Source of the DNA: Desulfovibrionaceae bacterium
Lineage (GTDB): Bacteria; Desulfobacterota; Desulfovibrionia; Desulfovibrionales; Desulfovibrionaceae
DNA length: 64,000 nt
Reading direction: 5' to 3'
NCBI GenBank assembly: GCA_910575755.1
Contig: CAJTFO010000001.1
Coordinates: 124,001-188,000 of the forward strand
Under the pieces are notes generated by a model. That model was not told the origin of the DNA. It did no database searches and was given only the letters and a program-made list of their open reading frames with translations. The translations under genes and the position numbers were made by a program. Of this stretch, positions 45,171-56,571 are shown piece by piece. Position 1 is the stretch's first letter, and every line of letters starts with the position of its first letter.

Positions 45171-45980
45171 CTACAGTTCGATGTGATGAGACCAGAACAC
45201 CGGCCCCTGATTGCACACCTGAACCAGGCCGCCGCGCCTGGCGGGAACCGGCCAGTCCTGCGTGGTGCGAACCACGCAGCCCAGACAGGCCCCCACGCCG
45301 CAACCCATGCGATTTTCCAGGGAAAGCTGGGTGCGCACGCCCAGTTCTCCGGCAAACTTCCGCACAGTGCGCAAAAAGGGCAGCGGCCCGCAGGCCAGCA
45401 CCAGCCCGTTCTGTTCCGCATATTCGCGCATGCGCTCCTGCAACGAAAAAATGAAATTGTCCAGATCGCCTGGCGTGTGCTCGCGCAGGCTGTCCAGAGG
45501 CACATGCTCGTTGATGCTGTCCACCGGGTAGCAACTGATGGGTTCCCTATGTCCGAAGAGCATGGTCACGTTCCACGGCCTGGGGTGTTCGCTGACGTAG
45601 CCCACAAAGGGCACGATGCCCATGCCGCCGGCCAGAAGCAGGGTGGGCGTGTCCGGCTCCATCACAAAGCCGTTGCCCAGCGGCCCCCAGACCCGTACTG
45701 TATCGCCGGCCTTGAGTTCGGCCATGCGCCGGGTTCCCCGCCCCTGAACCTGAAAAAAGCAGATCAGGTGGCGGGCTGTCATGTGACAGATGCCCAGAGG
45801 CCGGGCCCAGGGAATTTCCAGCCCGAACGAGGTGGGTCGAACCATGACAAACTGACCGGGCCGCCACTGCTCCCACTGGGGATGGGTCAGACGCAGGGCG
45901 AAAAAACGGCTTTCCTGACCGGTCTGGCCGAAAGGCACCAGATCTAGCACCGTAAGTAATGAAGAACGCGGTTGGGACAT
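45171..45980 (-). CDS. pyrK: Dihydroorotate dehydrogenase electron-transfer subunit
   Basis: A 269-residue flavoprotein of the ferredoxin reductase fold. The FAD-binding region contains IPWARPLGIC and the NAD-binding region LLLAGGMGIVPFVGYVSEH (split at IVPF). The [2Fe-2S] ligands are MGCGVGACLGCVVRT and VCNQG. It transfers electrons from PyrD to NAD+. It sits 181 bases upstream of pyrD, a wider gap than elsewhere in the cluster. That gap holds a GGGCGCT-CCTGC-AGCGCCC hairpin without a T-run. Confidence 0.93.
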   Translation of the reverse strand: MSQPRSSLLTVLDLVPFGQTGQESRFFALRLTHPQWEQWRPGQFVMVRPTSFGLEIPWARPLGICHMTARHLICFFQVQGRGTRRMAELKAGDTVRVWGPLGNGFVMEPDTPTLLLAGGMGIVPFVGYVSEHPRPWNVTMLFGHREPISCYPVDSINEHVPLDSLREHTPGDLDNFIFSLQERMREYAEQNGLVLACGPLPFLRTVRKFAGELGVRTQLSLENRMGCGVGACLGCVVRTTQDWPVPARRGGLVQVCNQGPVFWSHHIEL

Positions 45981-46166
45981 ATTCCGATGTATAATCCCAC
46001 TTGCCGCAGCGGTCAACCAACGCTCCGCGCGCAGGGCCGAGACCTCTGAACAAGATGCAAAGCAGATGCGCCAGCCCTGTCCATGTGCGGATCAGGGCTT
46101 TTCATGCGCGGCCCGACGCTGTAGCATAAGCGCGCTCCCCGGCTGGGGACGCAGGAGAGAACGCCT

Positions 46167-47240
46167 ATGCAAGCAATCTATGCCGCCCGTCGCGACCGGC
46201 TGCGCCGGGCCATGCGCGCCAGGGGACTGGATGCCCTGCTGGTCAGCCAGGCCCCCAACCGTTTTTATCTTTCGGGCTTTGAACTGCACGACCCGCAATG
46301 CAATGAAAGCGCGGGCCGCCTGGTGATCACGGCTGACGGTCGGGACTGGCTGGCCACCGATGCCCGCTATCTGGATGCCGCCGCCCGCCTCTGGGACAGG
46401 GACAACATTTTTATTTACGGCGCTGACGCCGCCGGCGACCTGCTCGGCCTGCTGCGACGTTGCGGCGGGCGCGTGGGTCTGGAGGCGCGGGGCGTCAGCC
46501 TGGCGTTTGCCCGCGCCCTGAGCCGGTACGGGTCCGGCCCGCGCCTGGAGGCCGCCGACGGTCTGGTGGAAGACTTGCGCCGCATCAAGGAACCCTGCGA
46601 AATCGCGGCCCTGGAGCGTTCCTTCGCCCTCAATCACAAACTTTTGCACTGGGTGGAAGGCCAACTGACGCCCGGAAAGACGGAAAGCGAACTGAGCTGG
46701 GCCATTGAGCGTTTTTTCCGCGAAAACGGGGCCTCGGAACTGGCCTTTGCCAACATCGTGGCCGTGGGCCGCAACGCGGCCCTGCCCCACGCCATTCCCG
46801 GCCAGGACGCCGTCACGGAGAACTGCCCCGTGCTCGTGGATGTGGGTTGTCGGGTGGACGGCTATTGCTCGGACCAGACCCGCACCTTCTGGGTGGGCGA
46901 CGCACCCGCGCCGGAATTCAGGCGCGCCATGTCGCTGGTGCGCGAAGCTCAGGAAGCGGCCCTGGAAAAGATGCGGCCCGGCCTGCCCCTGGCAAAGGCC
47001 TATGCCCTGGCCCGCGCGGTCTTTGAAAAAGCCGGCGTGGCGGACGCCTTTACCCACGGGCTGGGCCACGGCGTGGGCCTGGAAACCCACGAAGCCCCCA
47101 GCCTGTCCCCGCGCGCCGAAGGCGTGCTGGAGCCGGGCATGACGGTCACGGTGGAACCGGGCCTGTACTATCCGGCCTGGGGCGGCGTGCGCTGGGAATA
47201 TACCGTACTGGTGGAAGAGGACGGCGTGCGCGTTTTATAG
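46167..47240 (+). CDS. pepP: Xaa-Pro aminopeptidase-like M24 peptidase
   Basis: A 357-residue metallopeptidase of the pita-bread fold. Metal ligands appear in order: two Asp in VLVDVGCRVDGYCSDQTRTF, His in HGLGHGVGLETHE, Glu in TVEPGLY and Glu in RWEYTVLV. An N-terminal creatinase-like domain (LDALLVSQAPNRFYLSGFEL) is present. RWEYTVLV replaces the common RIEDTVLV but keeps the Glu. Cleaves N-terminal Xaa-Pro bonds. Divergent from pyrK. Confidence 0.9.
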   Translation: MQAIYAARRDRLRRAMRARGLDALLVSQAPNRFYLSGFELHDPQCNESAGRLVITADGRDWLATDARYLDAAARLWDRDNIFIYGADAAGDLLGLLRRCGGRVGLEARGVSLAFARALSRYGSGPRLEAADGLVEDLRRIKEPCEIAALERSFALNHKLLHWVEGQLTPGKTESELSWAIERFFRENGASELAFANIVAVGRNAALPHAIPGQDAVTENCPVLVDVGCRVDGYCSDQTRTFWVGDAPAPEFRRAMSLVREAQEAALEKMRPGLPLAKAYALARAVFEKAGVADAFTHGLGHGVGLETHEAPSLSPRAEGVLEPGMTVTVEPGLYYPAWGGVRWEYTVLVEEDGVRVL

Positions 47241-47268
47241 CCCGCACAGCGCGATACAAGGAGGTCGC

Positions 47269-47805
47269 ATGGCGGCGATTTTTCTGGTGGGAGCCCGCGC
47301 GGCGGGCAAAACCACGGTCGGTCTGGAGCTGGCCCGCCTGCTGGACTGTCCGTTTACGGACACGGATCAGCATCTGCGCCAAAGCCTGGGCCGCAGCGTG
47401 GCCGAGGTGGTGGCCGCTGAAGGCTGGCCGGGCTTCAGAGCCCGCGAAAGCGCGGCCCTGCGCGAAGTGACGGGGGCGCCCCGTTCCGGCTGTCTGGTCG
47501 TGGCCACGGGCGGCGGCATGGTTCTGGATCCGGAAAACCGTCGCTTCATGCGCGAACGCGGCACTGTCTTTTATCTGGCCGCCCCGGTGGAGGCTCTGGC
47601 CCGGCGGCTGGCGCGCGACCCGCTGGCGGCGCAGCGCCCTTCGCTGACCGGTCTGGATATGGTTGAGGAAGTGCGACAGGTGCTGGCCGACCGTCGCCCT
47701 CTCTATGAAGAGACCGCGCACCACATTCTGAACGCCACAGCGGAACCCGCCGAAATTTGCGCGGCGGCCCTGCGCCTGCTGGGCATGGCCCCGGCCAGAG
47801 CCTGA
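47269..47805 (+). CDS. aroK: Shikimate kinase
   Basis: A 178-residue P-loop kinase that makes shikimate 3-phosphate. Walker A is GARAAGKTT, the Mg/shikimate aspartates are in FTDTDQHL, and the GGG shikimate loop is in VVATGGGMVLDPEN. LADRRPLYEETAHH is the usual C-terminal lid. Its residue choice is closer to AroL than AroK. AAGGAGGTCGC precedes the ATG. It completes the pathway served by aroE and aroQ elsewhere in the window. Confidence 0.94.
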   Translation: MAAIFLVGARAAGKTTVGLELARLLDCPFTDTDQHLRQSLGRSVAEVVAAEGWPGFRARESAALREVTGAPRSGCLVVATGGGMVLDPENRRFMRERGTVFYLAAPVEALARRLARDPLAAQRPSLTGLDMVEEVRQVLADRRPLYEETAHHILNATAEPAEICAAALRLLGMAPARA

Positions 47806-47939
47806 ACCGGGCTGTCCATGGCCGGCGCTTCCGGCCCGTCCTTTCCGCCACCTCGCGAATGACGCCGTTTTTCGGGCTTCACGGTTTGTCGCCGCACAAA
47901 GTTTTTTGTAAAGTTTGCGAAATTTGTCACCAATACCCT

Positions 47940-47968
47940 TTGACATAACAGCCCCGTAGGGCTATGGT
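47940..47968 (+). promoter_or_regulatory. Sigma-70 promoter of the second ATP synthase operon
   Basis: TTGACA, a 17-base spacer and TATGGT on the plus strand. The predicted transcription start is near 47975, about 48 bases before atpF'. Confidence 0.78.
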
Positions 47969-48022
47969 ACAAGGGCTTTATGTATCGAATCCTTCACACT
48001 GCCATTTTTTAGGGGGATGGGC

Positions 48023-48442
48023 ATGCTGGATCTCAATATCACGCTGCTTTTTCAGTTGGTAAATTTTTTCATTGCCATTTTTGTGCTCAATATCCTCCTG
48101 ATTCGTCCCATCCGCGATATCATCAAAAAACGCAACGGCATTATGGATAATCTTGCCGGTGAAGCCGACAACTTTGAATCCCAGGCCGCCGAACGCCTCG
48201 CCAACTATGAAGCCGAGCTGGCCCGCGCCCGTCAGGATGCGGGTCTGGCCCGCGAAGAAGGCCGCAACGCCGGCCTGACCGAGCAGCAGGGCATCGTGGG
48301 CGAAGCCCAGAAGAGCGCCCGCGATATTCTGGCCGAGACCCGCCGCAGTCTGCGGGAACAGGCCGAAGCCACGCTCAGTGAGCTGCGCAATCAGGTGAGC
48401 GAGTATTCCTCTCGTCTGGCCGACCGCCTTATCAGAAACTGA
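48023..48442 (+). CDS. atpF': ATP synthase Fo subunit b'
   Basis: A 139-residue stator subunit with one N-terminal helix (LFQLVNFFIAIFVLNILLI) and a long charged helix ending SRLADRLIRN. It lacks a signal segment and is shorter than the following b subunit, as in paired b/b' systems. The second ATG (48023) is preferred because GGGGG lies at the right distance; an ATG six bases upstream is adjacent to that site. Confidence 0.92.
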   Translation: MLDLNITLLFQLVNFFIAIFVLNILLIRPIRDIIKKRNGIMDNLAGEADNFESQAAERLANYEAELARARQDAGLAREEGRNAGLTEQQGIVGEAQKSARDILAETRRSLREQAEATLSELRNQVSEYSSRLADRLIRN

Positions 48443-48586
48443 ATTCCGGTTTTTGGGCGCTTCCGATTCTTCGCGCGTGGCGATCTGACGGTGTCTCCGC
48501 GCAAAGTCCGGGTCGCGACCGCACGACACCATTGCAGGCACTATAGTGCTCCGCAGGATCATTTCTCAGACCGTAGGGGGTGTGTT

Positions 48587-49159
48587 TTGAGCAAATGGAA
48601 ACACTTCAGGCTTGTCCTGCCGCTGGCGCTGGCCATTGCCATGCTTGCCACGGAAGCCGCCGCTGAAGCCGGACACGCCGCGCCGCGCTGGGGCGATTTT
48701 GGCTGGCGCGTGCTCAACTTTGTGATCTTCGCGGGCATCCTCTGGTATTTCGTGGGCGGGCTGGCCAGGAAGTTCTTCAGGGGGCGTCGTCAGACCATCC
48801 GGGAGACCCTGGACACTCTGGAAGAGCGTCGCGCCAAGGCCAGGGAGCATCTGGCCGCCGTGGAGGCGCGCATCGCCCGCCTGGATGAGGAACGCAAGGC
48901 CATTCTGGAGGAAAGCCGGGCGCAGGCCGAGAGGCTCAAGCAGGGCATTGTGGAAGAGGCGCGCCGCCAGGCCGGACAGATTGTGGAACAGGCCAGGCTT
49001 ACCGCTGAAAATGAAGGGCGTTCCGTACTGGCTGAAGTGCGCGCCGTTCTTGCCGACGAAATCGTGGACGCGGCCGAGAAGGTCTTGCGCGACAAGCTGA
49101 ACGCCGACGAACACGAAAAACTTATCGCCAACTCCCTTAACAAGGTGGTGCTCCATTGA
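48587..49159 (+). CDS. atpF: ATP synthase Fo subunit b
   Basis: A 190-residue peripheral-stalk subunit with an N-terminal hydrophobic segment (LVLPLALAIAMLATEAAA, signal-like) and a membrane helix (FVIFAGILWYFVGGLARKF), then a long coiled coil. TTG is the likely start, six bases after AGGGGG, since no ATG lies near. The stop overlaps atpH. Confidence 0.93.
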   Translation: MSKWKHFRLVLPLALAIAMLATEAAAEAGHAAPRWGDFGWRVLNFVIFAGILWYFVGGLARKFFRGRRQTIRETLDTLEERRAKAREHLAAVEARIARLDEERKAILEESRAQAERLKQGIVEEARRQAGQIVEQARLTAENEGRSVLAEVRAVLADEIVDAAEKVLRDKLNADEHEKLIANSLNKVVLH

Positions 49160-49707
49160 CTGACACCGTGGTTGCACGCAGATACGCCAACGCCATTTTT
49201 GCGTTGGGCCGGAAGGAAGGGGACGACGCCCTCACCCGGCACGGGGAATGCCTCGCTGCTCTGGGTGAAATGATCGCCGCCGCGCCGGGACTGGACATGA
49301 CCCTGAAAAGTCCGGTCATCAGCGTGGATGAAAAAAAGGCGGTCATGGGCAAATTGCTGGACAAGCTCAAAGCCGACCAGATCATGCGCAATTTCTGTTT
49401 TCTGTTGGCCGACAAGGAACGCCTGGCCTTCCTGCGCGAGATCGCCAACTGGTACGGCAAGCTGCTGGACGAGGCCAAAGGCGTGATCCGCGGACGGCTG
49501 ACCACCGCCGTGAAACTTTCCGCCGCCAAACAGGCCAAGCTCAGGGACGCGCTGCAGAAAAAAAGCGGGGCCGACATTGAGCTGACCTTTGCCGTGGACA
49601 AAGACATCCTTGGGGGTATGGTGCTCAAAATGGGAGATCGGGTGCTGGACGCAAGTCTGCGCGCGCAATTGGGGATCCTGCGGGAGACTTTCAAGAGGGG
49701 TGAATAG
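49156..49707 (+). CDS. atpH: ATP synthase F1 subunit delta
   Basis: A 183-residue OSCP/delta subunit joining F1 to the peripheral stalk. It begins TDTVVARRYANAIFALGRKEG (split at AIF) and ends with the conserved VLDASLRAQLGILRETF segment. It starts with TTG in a TTGA overlap with the atpF stop. Confidence 0.95.
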   Translation: MTDTVVARRYANAIFALGRKEGDDALTRHGECLAALGEMIAAAPGLDMTLKSPVISVDEKKAVMGKLLDKLKADQIMRNFCFLLADKERLAFLREIANWYGKLLDEAKGVIRGRLTTAVKLSAAKQAKLRDALQKKSGADIELTFAVDKDILGGMVLKMGDRVLDASLRAQLGILRETFKRGE

Positions 49708-51219
<1,512 letters not shown>

Positions 51220-51242
51220 GGCCGCCAAACGGGAGACCTAGC

Positions 51243-53559
<2,317 letters not shown>

Positions 53560-53593
53560 TCCCGTCGCGAGTCAGGGAAGCTAAGGAGTCTGT

Positions 53594-53995
53594 ATGGGCA
53601 CACTGCAACTGGAAGTGGTGACGCCGGATAAAACCGTGGTCAGCGCCGAGGTGGAAATGGTTGTCTGCCCCGGAGTGGAAGGCGAATTCGGTGTGCTGCC
53701 GCAGCACGTCTCCCTGCTCTCGGCCCTGAAAATCGGCGATCTGCGTTACCGGGTTAACGGCAAGGATGAGAACGTATTCATTTCCGGCGGCTTTGCCGAT
53801 GTGAATAACAATGTGTTGAGCGTGCTTGCCGAATCCGCTGAACTGGCCGGTGACATTGACACCGCCAGAGCCCAGGCCGCCAGGGAGCGGGCTGAAAAAC
53901 GCCTCACCGCCCATGACGAGAGTGTGGATCAGACGCGGGCCGAGGCTGCCCTGCAACGCGCCATCACGCGCCTGCAGGTGGCACAGTTGCGCTGA
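53594..53995 (+). CDS. atpC: ATP synthase F1 subunit epsilon
   Basis: A 133-residue protein with the N-terminal beta barrel (LQLEVVTPDKTVVSAEVEMV, PGVEGEFGVLPQHV) and a C-terminal two-helix domain. It is the last gene of the operon, followed by a terminator. Confidence 0.96.
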   Translation: MGTLQLEVVTPDKTVVSAEVEMVVCPGVEGEFGVLPQHVSLLSALKIGDLRYRVNGKDENVFISGGFADVNNNVLSVLAESAELAGDIDTARAQAARERAEKRLTAHDESVDQTRAEAALQRAITRLQVAQLR

Positions 53996-54021
53996 TTACG
54001 CCGGCATGGAAAAAGCATTGG

Positions 54022-54055
54022 AAGAGCCGGAGGCATTGTGTCTCCGGCTCTTTTT
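54022..54055 (+). terminator. Rho-independent terminator of atpF'FHAGDC
   Basis: Stem AAGAGCCGGAG / CTCCGGCTCTT followed by TTT, 27 bases after the atpC stop. Confidence 0.92.
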
Positions 54056-54158
54056 CCTTGCGGGTGTTGACGCGATCCAGGGCCTTGTCTGGAAGACATT
54101 TCATCCGAATGCCTCATATTTTATGAATCAGCCATAGACTGAATTATAGAATAATTTA

Positions 54159-54227
54159 TATAGTATTTCTCGATTGAAAATATGAATTTTCAATCTGTTC
54201 GCCGCCATTTGCGCGGTCAACAGAGCA
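54159..54227 (-). repeat. Dispersed intergenic repeat, copy D (internal deletion)
   Basis: Read on the minus strand: TGCTCTGTTGACCGCGCAA, then directly TGGCGGCGAACAGATTGAAA, ATTTTCAATC and ACTATA. It lacks the middle GCGGAAAAACC / TTTTTTCCGC hairpin. Orientation is opposite to copies A-C. Confidence 0.82.
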
Positions 54228-54275
54228 TTTAACTCTTGAAATAGTCTAAAAAACAGATCTGTGTTTGGCCTGTGA

Positions 54276-54524
54276 ACATGGCAAATCCTGCAATTTGCAA
54301 AGCGAAGGAAGTGTGATGCGGATGTGTTCTACCTGCCAGCGTACAGTCCCGATTTGAATCCCATCGAAAATATGTGGAGTACAGTCAAACAACTCTTGCG
54401 CGGCATGGAGACAAGGGCGTATGACACTCCTGAAAAGGGCCTCGCCCGTGCGTTGGAGCTTGCATGCGCAAGCGATGCCCAAGGCTGGTTCAAGAATTGT
54501 GGATATGAACTATTTCAAGTATGA
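54276..54524 (+). pseudogene. IS630-family transposase remnant (C-terminal DDE part)
   Basis: The frame reads VFYLPAYSPDLNPIENMWS, the highly conserved IS630/Tc1-mariner motif that includes the last catalytic acidic residue (the Glu of NPIE), then VKQLLRG and GWFKNCGYELFQV to a stop. Everything upstream of about residue 15 of this fragment is missing or interrupted by a stop at 54273, so the gene lacks the first two catalytic Asp. It cannot encode an active transposase. Bordered by inverted copies of the dispersed repeat. Confidence 0.85.
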
Positions 54525-54530
54525 AATTTT

Positions 54531-54553
54531 CTGCTGGCCGCGCAAGCGGACAG
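54531..54553 (+). repeat. Dispersed intergenic repeat, partial copy E (5' end only)
   Basis: CTGCTGGCCGCGCAAGCGGA is identical to the 5' end of copy C. It begins six bases after the transposase stop and faces away from copy D. Confidence 0.7.
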
Positions 54554-54638
54554 CCGCCGCATTGACAAATCCGCTTCTTGAGATAGCCTTGACGCGCACG
54601 CAACTTCAGGCGCAATACAGTTGAAAGGAGCGCATGCC

Positions 54639-55565
54639 GTGAAAATTCTTGTAACTCCCCGTTCCTTTGGCAAAAACAATCCCGAACTTTTTGACGCATT
54701 GCGCGACGCCGGACTGGAAATCATCCGCAATGACAGCGGCGGCATACTCTCCGAAGAGGCCATCAGGGAAAAACTGGCCCCGTGCGAAGGCGTCATTCTG
54801 GGCGTGGATCCCATGAACGCCGCTGTGCTGGCCGCCGCTCCAAAGCTGCGCGCCATCGCCAAGTACGGCGTGGGCCTGGACAATATTGATCTGGAGGCCT
54901 GCAAGGCGCGGGGCATTGCCGTTTCGCGCACCGTGGGGGCCAACAGCAATGCCGTGGCGGACTACGCCCTGACCCTGATGCTGGCCGTGGCCCGCAAGGC
55001 GGCGCTCATTGACCGGCGCTGTCGGCAAAGAGACTGGAGCAAGATTACGAGCATTGACCTTTACGGCAAAACGCTGGGCATTGTGGGCTTGGGAGCCATA
55101 GGCAAGTGCGTGGCCCGCCGGGCGCGCGGCTTTGACATGAAAATTCTGGCTCATGATGTGGTCTGGGACGAGGGCTGCGCCCGTGAGAACGGCATTGAAC
55201 GGGCCGATGTGGACCGCATCTGCCGCGAGGCCGATTTCATCAGCCTGCATACGACGCTCACGGAGGAAACCCGCCATCTGATCAATGCCGGGCGGCTGGC
55301 CGTCATGAAAAAAACCGCCGTGCTCGTCAACACGGCTCGCGGCGGACTCATTGACGAGGCCGCGCTGCTGGCCGCCCTGCGGGAAGGGCGCATCTATGGC
55401 GCGGGCCTGGATGTCTTTGAGCAGGAGCCTCCGGCAAATCCGGCCTGGTACGCGCTGGACAATCTGGTCATGGGGTCGCACTGCTCATCCTCCACAGCCG
55501 GGGCCACTGAACAGATGGGGCGCATGGCCGTGGATAATCTGCTGCGCGATCTGGGCCTGCGCTGA
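54639..55565 (+). CDS. D-2-hydroxyacid dehydrogenase (phosphoglycerate dehydrogenase-like)
   Basis: A 308-residue NAD-dependent enzyme. The Rossmann motif is TLGIVGLGAIGKCVARRARG, the catalytic Arg in VLVNTARGG, the Glu in LDVFEQEPP and the His in GSHCSSSTAGAT. It lacks the C-terminal ACT and intervening domains of long SerA. GTG at 54639 is preferred, preceded by AAAGGAG; a TTG start 18 bases upstream is weaker. It could act on 3-phosphoglycerate, glyoxylate or D-lactate. Confidence 0.87.
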   Translation: MKILVTPRSFGKNNPELFDALRDAGLEIIRNDSGGILSEEAIREKLAPCEGVILGVDPMNAAVLAAAPKLRAIAKYGVGLDNIDLEACKARGIAVSRTVGANSNAVADYALTLMLAVARKAALIDRRCRQRDWSKITSIDLYGKTLGIVGLGAIGKCVARRARGFDMKILAHDVVWDEGCARENGIERADVDRICREADFISLHTTLTEETRHLINAGRLAVMKKTAVLVNTARGGLIDEAALLAALREGRIYGAGLDVFEQEPPANPAWYALDNLVMGSHCSSSTAGATEQMGRMAVDNLLRDLGLR

Positions 55566-55574
55566 GCGCGCCTT

Positions 55575-56360
55575 TTACGTCCGCCCGCGGGGCTCGCCCA
55601 GCAGCTTGGCCGCGAAGGCCGCGGCGCCGAAGCCGTTGTCAATATTGAGCACAGCCACGCCGGGCACGCAGGTGCAGAGCATGGTGGAAAGAGCCGCGAA
55701 GCCGTGCGCGCCCACGCCGTAGCCCACAGAGGTGGGCACGGCCAGCACCGGCGCGGGGACAAGGCCCGCCAGAACGCCGGGCAGGGCCCCTTCCATGCCG
55801 GCCACAGCAATGATCACCCTGGCGCTGTGCAGAGCCTCCAGATGCGGGCTGAGGCGGTGCAGCCCGGCCACGCCCACGTCGGTGACGCAGCCGCAGTCGT
55901 GACCCCAGAACGTCAGCGCGCCGAAAGCCTCCAGCGCCACGGGCATGTCCGCCGCTCCGGCGGAAACCACCAGGGCCGCGCCGCTGGAAGGCCAGGGTGG
56001 GGTCATGTGACGGCGCATGTTTTCCGGGCCGCCCAGAGAGAACAGCCGGGCCTGGGGCCAGTGCAGACCAGCGGGAAAATGCTCCCGCAACAGCCCGGCC
56101 TGCTCCGGCGCCACACGGCTGACCAGCACCGGCCCGTGACGGTAAAGGCCCTCCACGGCGGCCAGCAGAACCGCCTCGCTCTTGCCCTGAGCGAACACCA
56201 CTTCCCCCAGGCCGGCGCGCAGGGCGCGCTGCGGGTCCAGGTTCAGGCCGTGCAGCGCCTCTCTGGCTGTTGCAAGACTCAACCGGCTCAAGGCCTTGTC
56301 AGGGTCAAGACCGCCTGCGGCCACCTGGGCCAGAATCTCTCGAATGGCGCTTTTCTGCAT
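55575..56360 (-). CDS. larB: LarB, nickel-pincer cofactor biosynthesis carboxylase
   Basis: A 261-residue PurE-related protein. The C-terminal PurE-like domain has VVSAGAADMPVALEAFGAL, VAGMEGALPGVLAGLV and the end VAVLNIDNGFGAAAFA. LarB carboxylates and hydrolyses nicotinic acid adenine dinucleotide for the Ni-pincer cofactor of lactate racemase and relatives. LarC, LarE and LarA are not in the window. The start gives MQKSAIREIL as in homologues; the ribosome site is weak. Convergent with the hydroxyacid dehydrogenase. Confidence 0.9.
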   Translation of the reverse strand: MQKSAIREILAQVAAGGLDPDKALSRLSLATAREALHGLNLDPQRALRAGLGEVVFAQGKSEAVLLAAVEGLYRHGPVLVSRVAPEQAGLLREHFPAGLHWPQARLFSLGGPENMRRHMTPPWPSSGAALVVSAGAADMPVALEAFGALTFWGHDCGCVTDVGVAGLHRLSPHLEALHSARVIIAVAGMEGALPGVLAGLVPAPVLAVPTSVGYGVGAHGFAALSTMLCTCVPGVAVLNIDNGFGAAAFAAKLLGEPRGRT

Positions 56361-56471
56361 GGCGCATGTATACGCCAGGCCATATTTCTTGTCAGCCTTT
56401 TTCCAGAACTCATTTGGGCTGCCGGCAGTGGTTTCTGACCCATTCACGGACGCCGGGCCCGTGTCCGGCGT

Positions 56472-56507
56472 TGGAAGCCATGACATGCGAATATGGCATG
56501 GCTTCCA
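56472..56507. promoter_or_regulatory. Inverted repeat between divergent larB and the sigma-54 activator
   Basis: Perfect 11-base arms TGGAAGCCATG and complement around a 14-base centre. It lies 112 bases from the larB start and 65 bases before the activator start. It lacks a T-run, so an operator or leader hairpin is more likely than a terminator. The GAAGCCAT core also occurs in the rdgB terminator arm. Confidence 0.5.
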
Positions 56508-56571
56508 GTTATCAGGATGTTTTCCGGTCATGCTGTTGCATTGTGGAACGTGAAACGATACAAAAAGGCCC

